From: Avena insularis
Lineage: Eukaryota > Streptophyta > Magnoliopsida > Poales > Poaceae
NCBI GenBank assembly: GCA_023614405.1
Contig: CM042690.1
Span: 662,912,802-662,976,801, forward strand
Length of the DNA: 64,000 nt
Direction of reading: 5' to 3'
Positions 50,101-61,668 of this stretch are shown piece by piece. The notes under the pieces are model-generated. The model was not told where the DNA came from. It did not search any database and saw only the letters and a list, made by a program, of their open reading frames with translations. A program made the translations under genes and the position numbers. Within the stretch, counting starts at the first letter, position 1, and every line of letters starts with the position of its first letter.

Positions 50101-50437
50101 AATGCCTAGAAAAAGCTTCAATCGTCTAAAAAGAATGCACCAATGTTTCTTACTGTATTTGCTATGTAATCATGTGAGAAGTATAGGTAACGAACCAGAA
50201 GCTCCAATGTTTCTTTGGTTGCTTGCGGAAGCCTGCAACTTGCATATATGGGAAAAGGTCAGACCTTGGACTCCTTTTATAGGAAGTTTAGTTTGAAACA
50301 GTGAGATGGGCTCCGGACACGTACCATCATCCAACGGAACAAAGGGCAAAAACAGGGGGAAGTGAACTCCCACACGAAATGACCAACTTAGATCGAATTA
50401 GAAGGTCTACCTCCACCGCCGTCTGCCGTGCCGCTAA
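47161..50437. other. Intergenic stretch, nothing recognised
   Basis: About 3.3 kb without a gene or transposon that I can support. Open frames are short (under 85 codons) on both strands and lack recognisable domains. Local features are a (TA)n tract near 49072-49086 and scattered homopolymers. Splice-like motifs near 47633 and 47944 (CAG with pyrimidine tracts) do not connect to a reading frame. Confidence 0.4.
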
Positions 50438-50731
50438 GGGCATGTACTACCTGGGTGCTTGCGTGTAAATGCCTAAAGAGGGAGGATAGCGCCATATCGT
50501 TTTAGACACCTATATTGATGTCATTTACATTAGTGCAAACTTCTCTTTGTAGATGCTTAGATGATCTATCATGAAGTACTATTTAGTACTGGTCAAATAC
50601 ATATATAAGCAGCACATAGGCATTGGGCCTAAACGAGCAATACTCCTTGCACGGATGCTATCTTACATGGCTAGAAAGGCCTCGTTTACCTCGCCAACCA
50701 CTTTTTCAAGCACTTTGCATTGTACACGCTC
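50438..50731. mobile_element. Tourist-like MITE (candidate)
   Basis: This 294-bp AT-rich block begins GGGCATGTAC and ends GTACACGCTC, whose reverse complement GAGCGTGTAC matches the left end at 8 of 10 positions. It is flanked by TAA on both sides (50435-50437 and 50732-50734), the 3-bp duplication usual for PIF/Harbinger-derived Tourist MITEs. There is no coding capacity. Confidence 0.55.
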
Positions 50732-51009
50732 TAACAATCTACCGGATTATATTTGACAAATTGCACCTTGCATTGCATGAAGCCGTTTTATCCGTATTTC
50801 TTTCCCTTTTTTTATGGGAAGTAGGCCCTACATGTTGAAATTGTCGACACAATGAATTCAAAACAGCCAGTCTAATTTTAAAAGTATTTTCTCCTTTTTG
50901 AAAACAATTTCACCGATAAGATTTTCTAGGTTTTTTTTACACAACTCACAAGATTGTATAACATCTATAATTCCATATTTTACCAAATTTAAGAATATAA
51001 ACCTATTCT

Positions 51010-52959
51010 TTTTTTTAGATAATAGACACAATGTCCTGCTTTAAATTAATAAAGCCAACAAAGTCAACACCAGTATCTCATTACAACCATGTTGAGGCCT
51101 ACAACTTAGCCAAACATAAGAGGAAACGGGAGTCCACGTCACCCAAGACGAACGACACACTACTCCATATCATACTACGAGACGCTGCTTCCAGGCGCCA
51201 TCTTGAGGTACATCAGCCTTAATCATTAGCTATCCATGTGATGCCCTCTTGTCCGGCTCCTTGACATTAAGCTTCCATAGCTGCAAACAAATAATCATTT
51301 TATACAGTACATCAACTGGGTGGCGCAGCACTTTCGATCGATTCGACCGTTAGCTTGTTACGAATAAGCCACAACGCCCACGATTGGGCTACAATGAAGA
51401 ACCAAAGCATACGTTGCGGCTGCCCAGAAAAACCCGAGAGAATAGCGAAAAAGTGGGCGAAGCTAGTGGGATGCCAATTGCACCCAAGGATCTGGCAAAG
51501 TGCCCCCCAAGCAAACTTTGCCAAAGAACACGAGAAGAATATGTGGGTGGCATTTCCCCTGCCCCACATAGGGCACAGGCACCATTAGAGGGTCCGTACC
51601 GCTCGGCGATGAGTTCATTCGAAGGTAGGCGGTGTATGGCAAACTATTAAGATAAAATCTTATTTTTCAGGGCAATTTTGGCTGCCCAAATGTCTCTGCA
51701 GTGCGCTACTGCCACCCCTTGTGTCAGTATGCTGTACATGGATTTCACCGTGTATTCCCCGGATTGTTCTGGGTGCCACCGGATCCTGTCCTATCCGGTG
51801 TAAAGGGTCACCTCCTCGAGCTAATCCACAAGAGAAAACCAAGCCGCAACCCCCTCCTGATCTAGGGCCCAGCGAAAGCGGAGGTTGATTTCTATGGGCA
51901 GGCAGACTTCCGCCACCGATACAGACGGGTTGTCACAGATGGCAAAGAGACCTGGATATCGCATATGGATGGGGCTTTCCCCCAACCACCAGTCCAACCA
52001 AAACATCGTCCGAGCACCGTCAACCACTTGGTGTTTGGCCTCTGCCTTGAAGTGATGCTTGACCTTATGAAGGCTTTTCCAAAACTGAGAACCCCCTTGC
52101 CTTGAACCCGCGAAGATGTCGTTGGCGTCGCCATACTTGGCACGGATGATGTTCGGCTAGATGGAGTTGTCTCCTTGATACAACTTCCAGATCTATTTCA
52201 GCAGTAACACAATGTTCATCTTTTTGGTGCTAAGCAGGCCTAGACCGCCTTGTTCTTTGGGCCGACAGACCGCCGACTAGTTAACTAGATGGCATTTGCG
52301 CTTGGGGCCCGTACCCTCCCAAAAGAATTTGGATCTAACCGAGTCAAATTTCTCGTGTATCCCGTCTTGTAGCAGGATCAGTTCCATATCAAATATAGGA
52401 AGGCTGTCTAGGCAGGAGTTGGTCAGGATGAGTCTCCCCCCGAGGAGAGAAAGCGGATGAGCTAGGGTTCTATCCTTGCCCCCAACTTCCTCACGAGGAA
52501 CAACCATTGTTCCATCATGAGTTTGCGATCTGAGATAGGGAGGCCAAGGTAAGTAAAAGGGAATGCCCCTACTTGCAGTTAAGTAAGTTAGCAATTCTCT
52601 ATTGCTCTTCAAGTGGTTGACCCATCACCACGACCTCGCTCTTGTGATTGTTAATTTTCAGGCCTGACATATCCTCGAAGCACATAAGCAAGAATTTGAG
52701 ATTGGCAATTTCTCGGTCATCTTACTGGATCATGATGAGCGTGTCATTCGCATACTGTAGGTGCGTGACTCCTCCTGGAATCAGGTGAGGGACCACTCCT
52801 CGGATGTGACCTGACAGATTAGCGGCAACAAGAATGGCTGAAAGAGCTTCCCCGATGAAGTTAAAGAGCAACGGGGAGAGGAGGTCCCCTTGACGCACCC
52901 CCCGCTTGTTGCGACAGTATGGTCCCACCTCTCCGTTGATAGAGATAGCGGTTTGTCCC
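51010..52959 (-). mobile_element. 5'-truncated LINE (non-LTR retrotransposon)
   Basis: The element is on the minus strand. Its 3' end has a short poly(A) tail, seen as a T-tract at 51009-51016 on the plus strand. The candidate target duplication CCTATTCT flanks it (51002-51009 and 52960-52967). Pieces of a LINE ORF2 are recognisable in the right order on the minus strand: reverse-transcriptase block GVRQGDLLSPLLFNF with the YANDT active-site region (52722-52928), the following linker with LGGRLILTNSCLDSLPIF (52277-52612), and a C-terminal zf-RVT-like segment with HIFFSCSLAKFAWG (51312-51569). Stops and frameshifts separate them. ORF1, the endonuclease and the upstream part of the reverse transcriptase are missing, as expected for 5' truncation. 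Confidence 0.8.
51312..52959 (-). pseudogene. LINE ORF2 remnant (reverse transcriptase and zf-RVT)
   Basis: The order on the minus strand is reverse transcriptase, linker, zf-RVT, broken by several frameshifts and stops. The catalytic box reads YANDT where active plant LINEs have YADDT, so one catalytic aspartate has become asparagine. This alone should abolish polymerase activity. Homology is to ORF2 proteins that nick DNA and reverse transcribe their own RNA at the target. Confidence 0.8.
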
Positions 52960-52967
52960 CCTATTCT

Positions 52968-53374
52968 CTAGACCTGACTTTGACTTGATGCCACATGATC
53001 CCCGCCCCCTCCCTACTTCTTCAGCATGCAATCACATAGTTATGTGTTGGTTTACGCCTCAAAGCTATATAAAGTCTCTCAGTGTGCAACTTCTACCTTG
53101 ACTCCACATGTAAATCAACCGATACTACGGAGAATTCTACCTAGAGCATGTGAAGAACTAACAGAGTGTGCCAATCCTACTTGCTTGTTATAGTTGTTGC
53201 TTGGACTGGCACATAGGACCAACAACGCCATGTCTCCTAATAACGAGTTTAGGGTTTTAGAATTTCTCTGCATTCTTAAATGTGGTAAATTCTAGAATCA
53301 CCAGTGTTAAAAGTTGTCTAGTAAGACATGTCACTTTGCTTCAATTACTGGTAAAATCTAGATTGGTGAACTTA
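52968..53374. other. Short intergenic stretch, nothing recognised
   Basis: About 400 bp between the LINE and the Harbinger end. A TATA-like GCTATATAAAG near 53068 has no gene downstream that I can identify. No open frame of note. Confidence 0.35.
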
Positions 53375-53622
53375 TAGCAACCCCAACAGCAAATTCAGGT
53401 GCGCTAACATCCATTTGTAGCACCTATTTGCAGTTTTAGCGCGTGGCGCTAGCGATAGCTTCACGAGAGGCGTTATTTTGCACCGTGCGGCAAACATCAC
53501 TTCACCAGGTGCTGCAAATTACAGCTTGCGACCAACACAAACAGTATACCCACACATATATCCTACACAAACAGTATACCCACACATATATACAATCAAG
53601 AAGATCAAACACACCAAAATAA

Positions 53623-55323
53623 TGAAGGAGTTCGCAATAGAAAACAATATTTTTTCATGTCTAGCGTACACTAACTACCAAGATCTATCAATGAGTAATG
53701 CTGTAACAAGAAGGTTTTGGTGATATACCCTTGTAGACCAAGAGCATTTAACATTCACGATGAACATGGATGATGTATTCGAATAATGTAGCCGACCTCA
53801 AGGTCGTGTTGATCCTCATATGACAACCAGGTTCCACAACTGGCAGCACCTCCGTGGTTTTGCACACGTTTGGTGCTCAACAACGACTTTCGGTTTCTCT
53901 GATCCAACCGAGATTGTAGAAGTAGAAATTTTAGACCAAGGTACCAGCAACACGACAATGGCCGATGGTGAAGTTTTCTCCCATGTGCACAGTTTGTTTT
54001 GGAACCGCGATCGTGAAAGCTAACAAGAGAGAGAGAGAGAGAAGAGAGCTCCAGTGGAGGGGAGAGAAAATGCCTCAAGGGCTTGGTGTGTCTCTCCTCC
54101 CCACGTGCCCCTCCTTATATAGCGGAAGCGTGATGGGGCGCCCTAGGCTAGGAGGTGGCGTTCAGGAGGTAAGGAGGTGGCATCTAGGGGTGGGCCCTAC
54201 CCCGCGTGCCACCAAACCCTAGGCCACCTAGCCCCCATCTTCCTCTTGGGGCAGTGTCCTCCCACATGGGCCTCTCCCTCTGGGAGGGGCCCATTTAGGG
54301 TGGACTGGTCCTAAAATCAAATTTAAATATTAATTACATTAATTTATATTAAATACATATTATTTAATCCCTATGATCCGAAACACCTGGATCACTCCGA
54401 ACATCCTTTGGATTCTCACCGAACATTTCCGGTTCTCTCTTCTCTTCAGTTTGGTGATCCCAATGATTCCAAAACTATCTTTAAGTGTCATTGAACCCTT
54501 AAGTTTGTTACCCTACGATTCGGGAACACAACAAACATGATTGAGACGCTTCTCTAACTAATGATCATCAACAGAACCTGGATGACCATAATGACCCCTG
54601 CGCATTCCACGATTAAATATCGTTTGAACCATAAATATCGAGTGCAATTCCTTTTGTTACTTTGATACTTGACTTGTCTAAGATATGATCATTGATATCA
54701 TCATACCTAATTGAATCTTTTTTACGGACAAGTGCTTCTTAACTCATTCCATGATATTCCATCCTCATGACCTAGTCATACGCTGCGTAGCTTCATGGAT
54801 GTCCGAGTGGTCCCGGTGTATCTTCCCGTCACGCGGGAGAACAAATCCCGATCTTGATGAATACACCTCGATCTATCCTTTTGGAATACGTGAGATACAC
54901 CTTTATATTCATCATGTTATAGTGTGACGGTTGATACAGTCAAGGCAACCTTGGGTGATAGTGATTAGATATAATCTCATGGTCTAAGGAGTAGGTTACT
55001 TCGTTTCATAATTATCACGATGAACTTTGTGACTTGATCGCGTTGCAATACTTATGTTGGATAAGCGTGTCCATTACATGATTAACTAATGATATGACCT
55101 CATCGTCAGTTGACATAAATGTCCATGATCAGGAAGCCTTGATCATCAGTTGACCAATGAACTAGTTGAATAGAGGCTACTAGTGACTTGGTTTGTTTAC
55201 ATACCACATGTGTACCAATGTTTTTGATTGATACAGTTATAGCATGGCATAAAACTTACTATGAAATAATAAGATATTATAATAAACATATTTATTATTT
55301 ACCTCTATGGCATACCTATAACA
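53623..55323 (-). repeat. Solo LTR, Angela-like Copia
   Basis: This 1,701-bp LTR on the minus strand starts TGTTATAGGTATGCCATAGAGG at 55323 and ends GCGAACTCCTTCA at 53623. It is flanked by the perfect 5-bp target duplication AATAA (53618-53622 and 55324-55328). Block order matches the other Angela-like LTRs, for example CACGACCTTGAGGTCGGCTA, shared with about 28727-28746. There is no interior and no second LTR, so it is the product of LTR-LTR recombination after insertion into the Harbinger element. Confidence 0.85.
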
Positions 55324-55486
55324 AATAAATCTAAAATAAATTGTCTAACTATTATTATTACAAAAAAATCAAATAATACATCAACAATACAACAAATACA
55401 ATAACTTGTTCATCAACAATACAATAATGCAATAAATTGTTTTTCAACAATAAAACAAATATACAAATAAGTAGACACTAATTGTT

Positions 55487-56730
55487 TTATTGTCCATTCC
55501 ATTTCCATAACTCCTCGATGAGATCATGCTGAAGATCATCATGCACCTCACCACACTGAATCGAGTTATAAGAGGCGATGAAACATGCCACCCTATCTTC
55601 TCTCCTCCTCACTTGCATGGGAACCCCCATCAAGTCATAGTAGGAGTAATCTACATCTTTGCCATGGTCATCCTCTACGAGCACATTATGCATGATGATA
55701 GAAGCGTTCATGATATATCAAAAGATCTCTTGGCCCCAAAATCTAGCCGGTACTACCACAATACCAAATTGGGCTTGCAAAATCTCAAATGCTCTCTCAA
55801 CATCTTTCCTAGCTGCCGCTTGTGTATTATGAAAGCCAAGTTTTTTCTTACCTTCAGGTTTATGAACCGACTTCACAAATGTTTACACCTTGGGTAGATG
55901 TTGTCGGAAGGATAGTAGCCATAGTTGTATTTGTGTCCGTCTACTACAAACTCGAGCAATGGAATTTCACCCAATGCAATCATTGTCATAAGTGGTGACC
56001 ATTGAAGAGCATTGAGGTCATTGCACGAACCGAGCATTCCAAAGAATGCATGCAAAATCCAAGTCTCGTGATTGGCCACAACTTCAAGGATTATAGTGAA
56101 ATCTTTTTTGCGGCCTTTGAATTGTTCATGCCATACCATAGGACAATTCTTCCAACAACAATGAATACAATCAATTGAGACAAGTATACCTGGAAACCCT
56201 TGAGCCTTGTTCACCTCCAAAATCTTAGTCGTGTCTTGAGCATTGGGGCTCTCAAGTATGTGCCGCTGAACACTTGCACTATTGCTACCGCAAAACGCTT
56301 GACACACTTGATATATTGAATCTCACCCATAGCTCAGTTGTCATCAACTAATCCGCTAGAATACCGTATGCCAACATACACAAGGAGGCGATCACCTTCT
56401 GATAGGTGATATGCCCAAGTTCTCGGGCAAAATTCCTCCATTGCTCAAAAAATCGATCATGCTTCTTCACCTCCTTCGCGATGTGCTTGAGCAAGACGAT
56501 GCTCATCCAAAAACACCGACGAAAGTAGCTCTCGGGGTATGTCGGATTTTTGTTAAAATAGCTCCGCACGAGTCTATTGTGTCCTTCGATCCGTTCTCTC
56601 CACAACTTTTATCTACCAAAAACTGAGCCACGCATGTTGGCATTTTTTTGGCGCGCCAAGCCAATAGCATGTATATGTTCTCTTCTTCCTCAATATCAAA
56701 TTCATCATCCGATGAATCATATGCACTCAT
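55487..56730 (-). pseudogene. PIF/Harbinger transposase (DDE_Tnp_4 type), frameshifted
   Basis: The protein can be followed on the minus strand through several frames: an acidic N-terminus (SAYDSSDDEFDIEEEENIYM), a helix-turn-helix region (YFRRCFWMSIVLLKHIAKEV, ITYQKVIASLCMLAYGI), then DDE blocks. The first catalytic Asp lies in SIDCIHCCWKNCP, the second in GSCNDLNALQWSP, and the Glu in the segment reading RKDVERAF at about 55780-55800. The C-terminal part continues to 55487. Frameshifts lie near 56600, 56320 and 55870, so no full-length protein can be made. The family cuts and pastes DNA at TWA targets with a Myb-like partner; I find no partner gene here. Confidence 0.85.
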
Positions 56731-56881
56731 CTAAAAACATGTAATTGAACTAACTTCATATACCAACAAACTAAAAATCTACGAATAAAGGCGCTTTAGC
56801 GATGAGACATACCAGGCGAGGCTTTCGACGAGCACCTTGCAGGTGCCAAGTTGCTTCACAGCTGCTAGAGGACATCGTCGC

Positions 56882-58428
56882 TGATACGTTGTAAACGTAT
56901 CTATAATTTTTGATGTTCCATGCTTATTTTATATCTACTTTCTTATGTTTTGTCCACACTTTGGAGTATTTTCATATATTTTCTAGAACTAACCTATTAA
57001 CAAGATGCCATAGTGCCAGTTGCCTGTTTTCTGCTGTTTTTGGTTTCAGAGAAGTTAGTAAGGAAATATTCTCGGAATTGGACCAGACAAAAGTCAAAGT
57101 CATATATTACCCAAAGCAACACGGAGTCCGAAGGGGAGACGAAGAGGGGCACCGGGGCGGCCACACCCTAGGGTGGCGCGACCAGCCCTAGGCGCGCCGC
57201 CACCTGGTGTGGGCCCCTGGTACTCCACCGACCTTGCCCCTTCGCCTATAAAATCCTCCCGCGACAAAAACCCTAGGTACCCAATCAAAATTCCACGAAA
57301 GAGTCTATAGCCGCCGCCATCTCCATCCCTAGATCGGGAGGGATCTGAATCTCTTTCCGGCACCCTGCCGGAGGGGAGAGATCATCCTGGAGGCCTTCTT
57401 CATCACCATGCCTGCCTCCGGTGTGATGCGTGAGTAGTTCATCCCTAGACTACGGATCCATGTAGTAGCTAGATGGTTGGTTCTCCTCCTTTGTGCTACC
57501 ATGTTTAGATCTTGTGAGCTCCGTTCATGATCAAGATCATCTATTTGTAATCTTACATGTTGTGTTTACGGGGATCTGATGGATATTGAGATGCTATTTC
57601 AGATTGATTATTGATTCTATCATGTCTTTGTTATTTGTGATATTGCATGCTTTCCGTTGATAGTAGCTATCTTGGCCAAGTAGATGCTAGCAACTCCAAG
57701 AGGAAGTATTTATGCTCGATAGTGGGTTCATACCTCTAGTAATCTGGGAAAGTGACAGAAATCTCTAAGGTACTAGATGTGCTGTTGCTACTAGGGAGAA
57801 AAAAATAATCCTTTGTCCATGAGGCAATCGTATTATTTACTTTACACACTTTGTTTAATGCAATTATCTGTTGCTTGCAACTTAATACTGGAGGGGGTTC
57901 GGATGATAACCTGAAGATGGATTATTAGTCATAGATGCAGTTGGATTATGGTATGTATAATGTTGTAATGCCCAATCAAATCTCATAGGAGTCAAGATGA
58001 TTAGTATATGCATGTATGCTTTCTTGGTATCTGTCAATTGCTCCGCTGTAATTTGTTCACCCAATATGCCATCTATCTTAAGGAGAATCATATCTAGTGA
58101 ACTATGGACCCCGGTCCATTCTTTTACCATCAATCTACCAGCTGTTTACTGTTTACTTTCTGCAAGCAATTACTATCTTCCACACAATGCGTTTAATCCT
58201 TTGTTTTCAGTAAAACCGGTGAGATTGACAACCTCACTGTAAGTTGAGGGCAAAGTTCTGTGCTTGTGTTGTGCAGGATTCCAAGTTGGAAACAACATCT
58301 TGGAGGTGTTTTCTTGCTCCTACTAGTTCGATAACCTTGGTTTCATAACTGGGGGAAAACTTGCTGCTGTGCTCATCATACCTTTCTCTTGGGGTTTCCC
58401 AACAATCTCGATATATTTTGAGCCATCA
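56882..58428 (+). repeat. Solo LTR, Gypsy type
   Basis: This 1,547-bp LTR starts TGATACGTTGTAAACG and ends TTTTGAGCCATCA. It is flanked by the perfect 5-bp target duplication GTCGC (56877-56881 and 58429-58433). A TATA-like TATAAAAT lies at 57247-57254. The same family is present on the minus strand at 1-283 plus 8539-8692. There is no interior or partner LTR. It is inserted in the 5' part of the Harbinger element, upstream of its transposase remnant. Confidence 0.85.
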
Positions 58429-58918
58429 GTCGCCATCGAGCTCATCGCGATATCACGGAGGCTTCACCATATCGACTGAGGCGCACGACGGCGAAGGCGG
58501 AGGCCAGGAAAAGGAGGGCGCGACAACAGCGGCTAGCTCAATTTACCACGCTGGCGGCTCCGCGATGGCCTTGTGGAGGCACGGCGGCAGCGGATCTACA
58601 GCGGGAGAGCGCCGGGCGGGGGACGAATCGGCGCGGCGGCGTCGTCGGAGTGGGTGAGTGGAAATGGAGAAGGGGACAACGAGGGGGCGGAGAAATTTCA
58701 GCTCAGCGGTTGCCTCTTCGCTCGCGAGCCAGAGCTATGGAGCGCGTGGTAGCCGGCGCAACGAATATTCGGCAAAAGATAGCGCAAAATACAGCGCACA
58801 CAAAAATTTATTCAGTACATCCTGTTTTTCAGCTGGACCACGGAATATTGCTTCTGGCGCGCTAATATAGCGGTTTTTACCGCGCGGGCGCGATATAAAT
58901 CGCTTGTTACAGCTAGTA

Positions 58919-59253
58919 GGGATTGGATACGTGTGTAATCCCATCTCAAGTTGATGTGATTATTACTTTAGGTTCTTGCCACACAAGCGGTATTGTTTGT
59001 ATCCTGTACCCAAAAAAAAGAAAGATAGAGAGTATCTCTTTCTTCAACTGTCAATACAACTGAAAAAACAAATCAGATCAGCGCGGTTGCGAAAAATAAA
59101 CTTGCGAGCGTAGGCAACTCCTTGCTATAAATACCGGTCGCCTCTCCCAGCTTTCTCCTCATCCCCTGCTTCTCGAGCTGCACACCTCATCTCATCTCAT
59201 CTCATCGTCTTCTTCCCCATCGCCATCCCAGCATCTCTCCTTTGCGAGTAGCA
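58919..59253 (+). promoter_or_regulatory. Proximal promoter and 5' UTR of the GS1 gene
   Basis: A TATA box TATAAATA lies at 59126-59133, about 120 bp before the start codon, so transcription probably starts near 59155-59165. The 5' UTR is CT-rich and contains four tandem CTCAT units (59186-59205). Only about 200 bp separate the TATA box from the right end of the Harbinger element, so more distal promoter sequence is transposon-derived. No specific regulatory motif is claimed. Confidence 0.65.
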
Positions 59254-61668
59254 ATGGCCAGCCTCGCCGACCTCATCAACCTCGACCTCAGCGACACCAC
59301 CGAAAAGATCATCGTCGAGTACCTATGGTTAGCCTCCTCCTCCTCCTCCTCCTCTGCTTTCCATCTGCTCCCGATCTTGACAGAGAAAACGAAAGATTCC
59401 ACCAGAGATTCTTTTCAAGATTACACTACTCTCATGCGAAATTATACCACTGACATTCTACAAACACGATCTTTGATTCTGCTACAAGCCTAACGCTCTT
59501 CTATCGAGTTCAATCTGCGTGATCTTTTACCATCTGCAATTCTTTGTTTCTCTCTGTTCAGGGTTGGAGGAACTGGTATTGACATCAGGAGCAAAGCAAG
59601 GGTGAGTAAATTCGACGATCTACACCTGAACTTGTGAAATATTTCTCAGGGTCTGACTGATTTTTTCGACCGAGCAGACGGTGAACGGCCCCATCACCGA
59701 CGCGAGCCAGCTGCCCAAGTGGAACTACGACGGCTCCAGCACCGGCCAGGCTCCCGGAGAGGACAGCGAAGTCATCCTCTAGTACGATCTCGGTTCCTTC
59801 GCCGCCTCCAATGGTTTTATCTACTTTCTAGTTTCTACTCTCTTCTCTTGTTTGCTTACTTACAAGCTGTTGTTCTACTTGGTGACTCTCAGCCCTCAAG
59901 CTATCTTCAAGGACCCGTTCAGGAGGGGTGACCACATCCTTGTAAGCTCCTCTGCTCTATCTTCCATGTCATTGTTTCACTCTGAACTTGTTGTGCACCA
60001 TGGATATAGGATGATCTACTAAAGTAAGATACACGCAAAAAAGGACAGGAAAGGACAGAACATGTATACCTTAAAAAAAACCATTTTAAATATTTGTTGT
60101 TATTTTTAACCACGGTGAAGTCCTGTTTACCGTTTTTACAATTTTACTAGTAATTATCAGGAGCTTCGTTTTTGTACTAAGTAAGTCTGAATCTTGGGAT
60201 TCTAAACAGGAGAATCAGGTGTTGTCCCTGTTGTATGAACACCCCAAAGGGCAAAGGTTCCATAAGTTGACCTACTGCTACTAGTACTCGGCCCATAAAT
60301 TACAGCTTAGAGAAATTCAGCTTGTTGGTAGTAGAAAAATAAACCAGTTGGCCTTTTCAATAGCATTAGGTCAACTGTTTTGACAAGCACAACCGGTAAA
60401 GTAAATGAAAAGCTTGAACCAATGCAGAGCCCAAGTTTGTAACTGTATTTTGCGCTAAATAATCTGTTCAAATATTCCTTTCAGGTTATGTGCGACTGCT
60501 ACACACCACAGGGCGTGCCGATCCCCACCAACAAGAGGAACAATGCTGCCAAGATCTTCGACAACCCGAAGGTTGCAGCCGAGGTGACATGGTACGAATA
60601 CTTCTTCTACGTACCCAGATTTCAAGTTTTCTTTTCCTTTTTCTCTGTTTATTATTACAGTGCTCATCATAGGCTTATAATTATCTGTGATGAATCCAAA
60701 ACGAAACCCAGGTACGGTATCGAGCAGGAGTACACCCTCCTTCAGAAGGACGTGAACTGGCCCCTCGGCTGGCCCGTGGGCGGCTACCCTGGCCCCCAGG
60801 GCCCCTACTACTGCGCCGCCGGCGCGGACAAGGCGTTCGGGCGCGACATCGTGGACGCCCACTACAAGGCCTGCCTCTACGCCGGGATCAACATCAGCGG
60901 CATCAACGGGGAGGTCATGCCCGGCCAGGTACGTACCACACATCCTCTTGCAGAATGCAGCAACTCTCTTGTGAGAACCAGTTCTGAACCTGAACCTGAT
61001 TCTGGTGTGGTGTGTGTGTGGCAGTGGGAGTTCCAAGTCGGCCCGTCCGTCGGGATCGCCGCCTCCGACCAGCTGTGGGTGGCCCGCTACATCCTCGAGG
61101 TCCGTTCCTCCGAATATATTCGATTCGATTCGATTCGATTCTCATCGAGAATCATTGAGCTGCAACTGACTGAATGGACATTCTTGGATGGATCGCAGAG
61201 GATCACTGAGGTTGCCGGAGTGGTCCTTTCCCTGGACCCGAAGCCGATCCCGGGCGACTGGAACGGCGCCGGCGCGCACACCAACTACAGCACCAAGTCG
61301 ATGCGGGAGGAAGGCGGGTTCGAGGTGATCAAGAAGGCCATCGAGAAGCTGGGCAAGCGGCACACGGAGCACATCGCCGCCTACGGCGAGGGCAACGAGC
61401 GCCGCCTCACCGGACACCACGAGACCGCCGACATCAACACCTTCAAATGGGTACTACGCGCCATGCCACCTGGATTGCTTCCTTTCCGCTCACCTTCGAC
61501 TGCTGACACTTGTACCTGCAGGGCGTGGCGAACCGCGGCGCGTCCATCCGCGTGGGCCGCGACACGGAGAAGGAGGGCAAGGGCTACTTCGAGGACCGCA
61601 GGCCGGCATCCAACATGGACCCCTACGTCGTCACCTCCATGATCGCCGAGACCACCCTCCTCCTCTGA
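59254..61668 (+). CDS. GS1: Cytosolic glutamine synthetase GS1 (9 coding exons)
   Basis: GS1 joins ammonium to glutamate using ATP, giving glutamine in the cytosol; the plant enzyme is a decamer. Exons: 59254-59327, 59562-59601, 59678-59781, 59893-59941, 60485-60591, 60712-60928, 61025-61099, 61199-61450, 61522-61668. The 1,065 bp encode 354 aa without a stop, and all introns are GT-AG. Family signatures are complete: [20 protein letters not shown] at residues 51-69, GIEQEYTL with metal ligands E129 and E131, [10 protein letters not shown] with E192 and E199, the ATP-site loop [17 protein letters not shown] with H249, and [10 protein letters not shown] with R311 and R316. There is no plastid transit peptide, so this is GS1, not GS2. 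Sequence is closest by eye to the rice GS1;2 group. Unusual: H295 in TGHHETAD, where plant enzymes normally have R, and a short C-terminus ending TTLLL. Confidence 0.97.
61120..61158. repeat. GATTC pentamer repeat and small hairpin in GS1 intron 7
   Basis: About four tandem ATTCG units (61122-61141) are followed by a short perfect inverted repeat, GATTCTC-ATC-GAGAATC. It lies in the 99-bp intron between exons 7 and 8, close to its middle. Probably a microsatellite without function. Confidence 0.7.

Larger units (their letters stand above)
53375..58918 (-). mobile_element. Decayed PIF/Harbinger DNA transposon with two nested solo LTRs
   Basis: The core is a broken Harbinger transposase on the minus strand (55487-56730). 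The ends are less certain. Left sequence (AGCAACCCCAACAGCAAATTC, then GCGCTAAC) and right sequence read on the minus strand (TAGCTGTAACAAGCGATTT, then ATCGCGCC) look like degenerate inverted ends, with the GCGCTA/TAGCGCG-rich subterminal sequence that I associate with grass Harbinger elements. Solo LTRs 53623-55323 and 56882-58428 are inserted inside; without them the element would be about 2.3 kb. GC-rich sequence at 58440-58740 may be its original 5' region. Boundaries are accurate to perhaps 10-20 bp. Confidence 0.55.

Noticed and set aside
59126..59133. CTCAT repeats just downstream of the TATA box (59186-59205) as a regulatory array
   Set aside because: Four short units in a CT-rich leader are common in grass 5' UTRs; there is no sign of a specific function.
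60455..61036. A 193-codon minus-strand open frame
   Set aside because: It is the antisense shadow of GC-rich GS1 exons 5-6 and their introns and shows no independent domain.
60488..61642. A 384-codon open frame over the GS1 gene
   Set aside because: It reads through introns 5-8 of GS1. The intron parts carry no conserved sequence, and after 61450 it leaves the GS1 frame. The spliced model gives all conserved GS1 residues in order.
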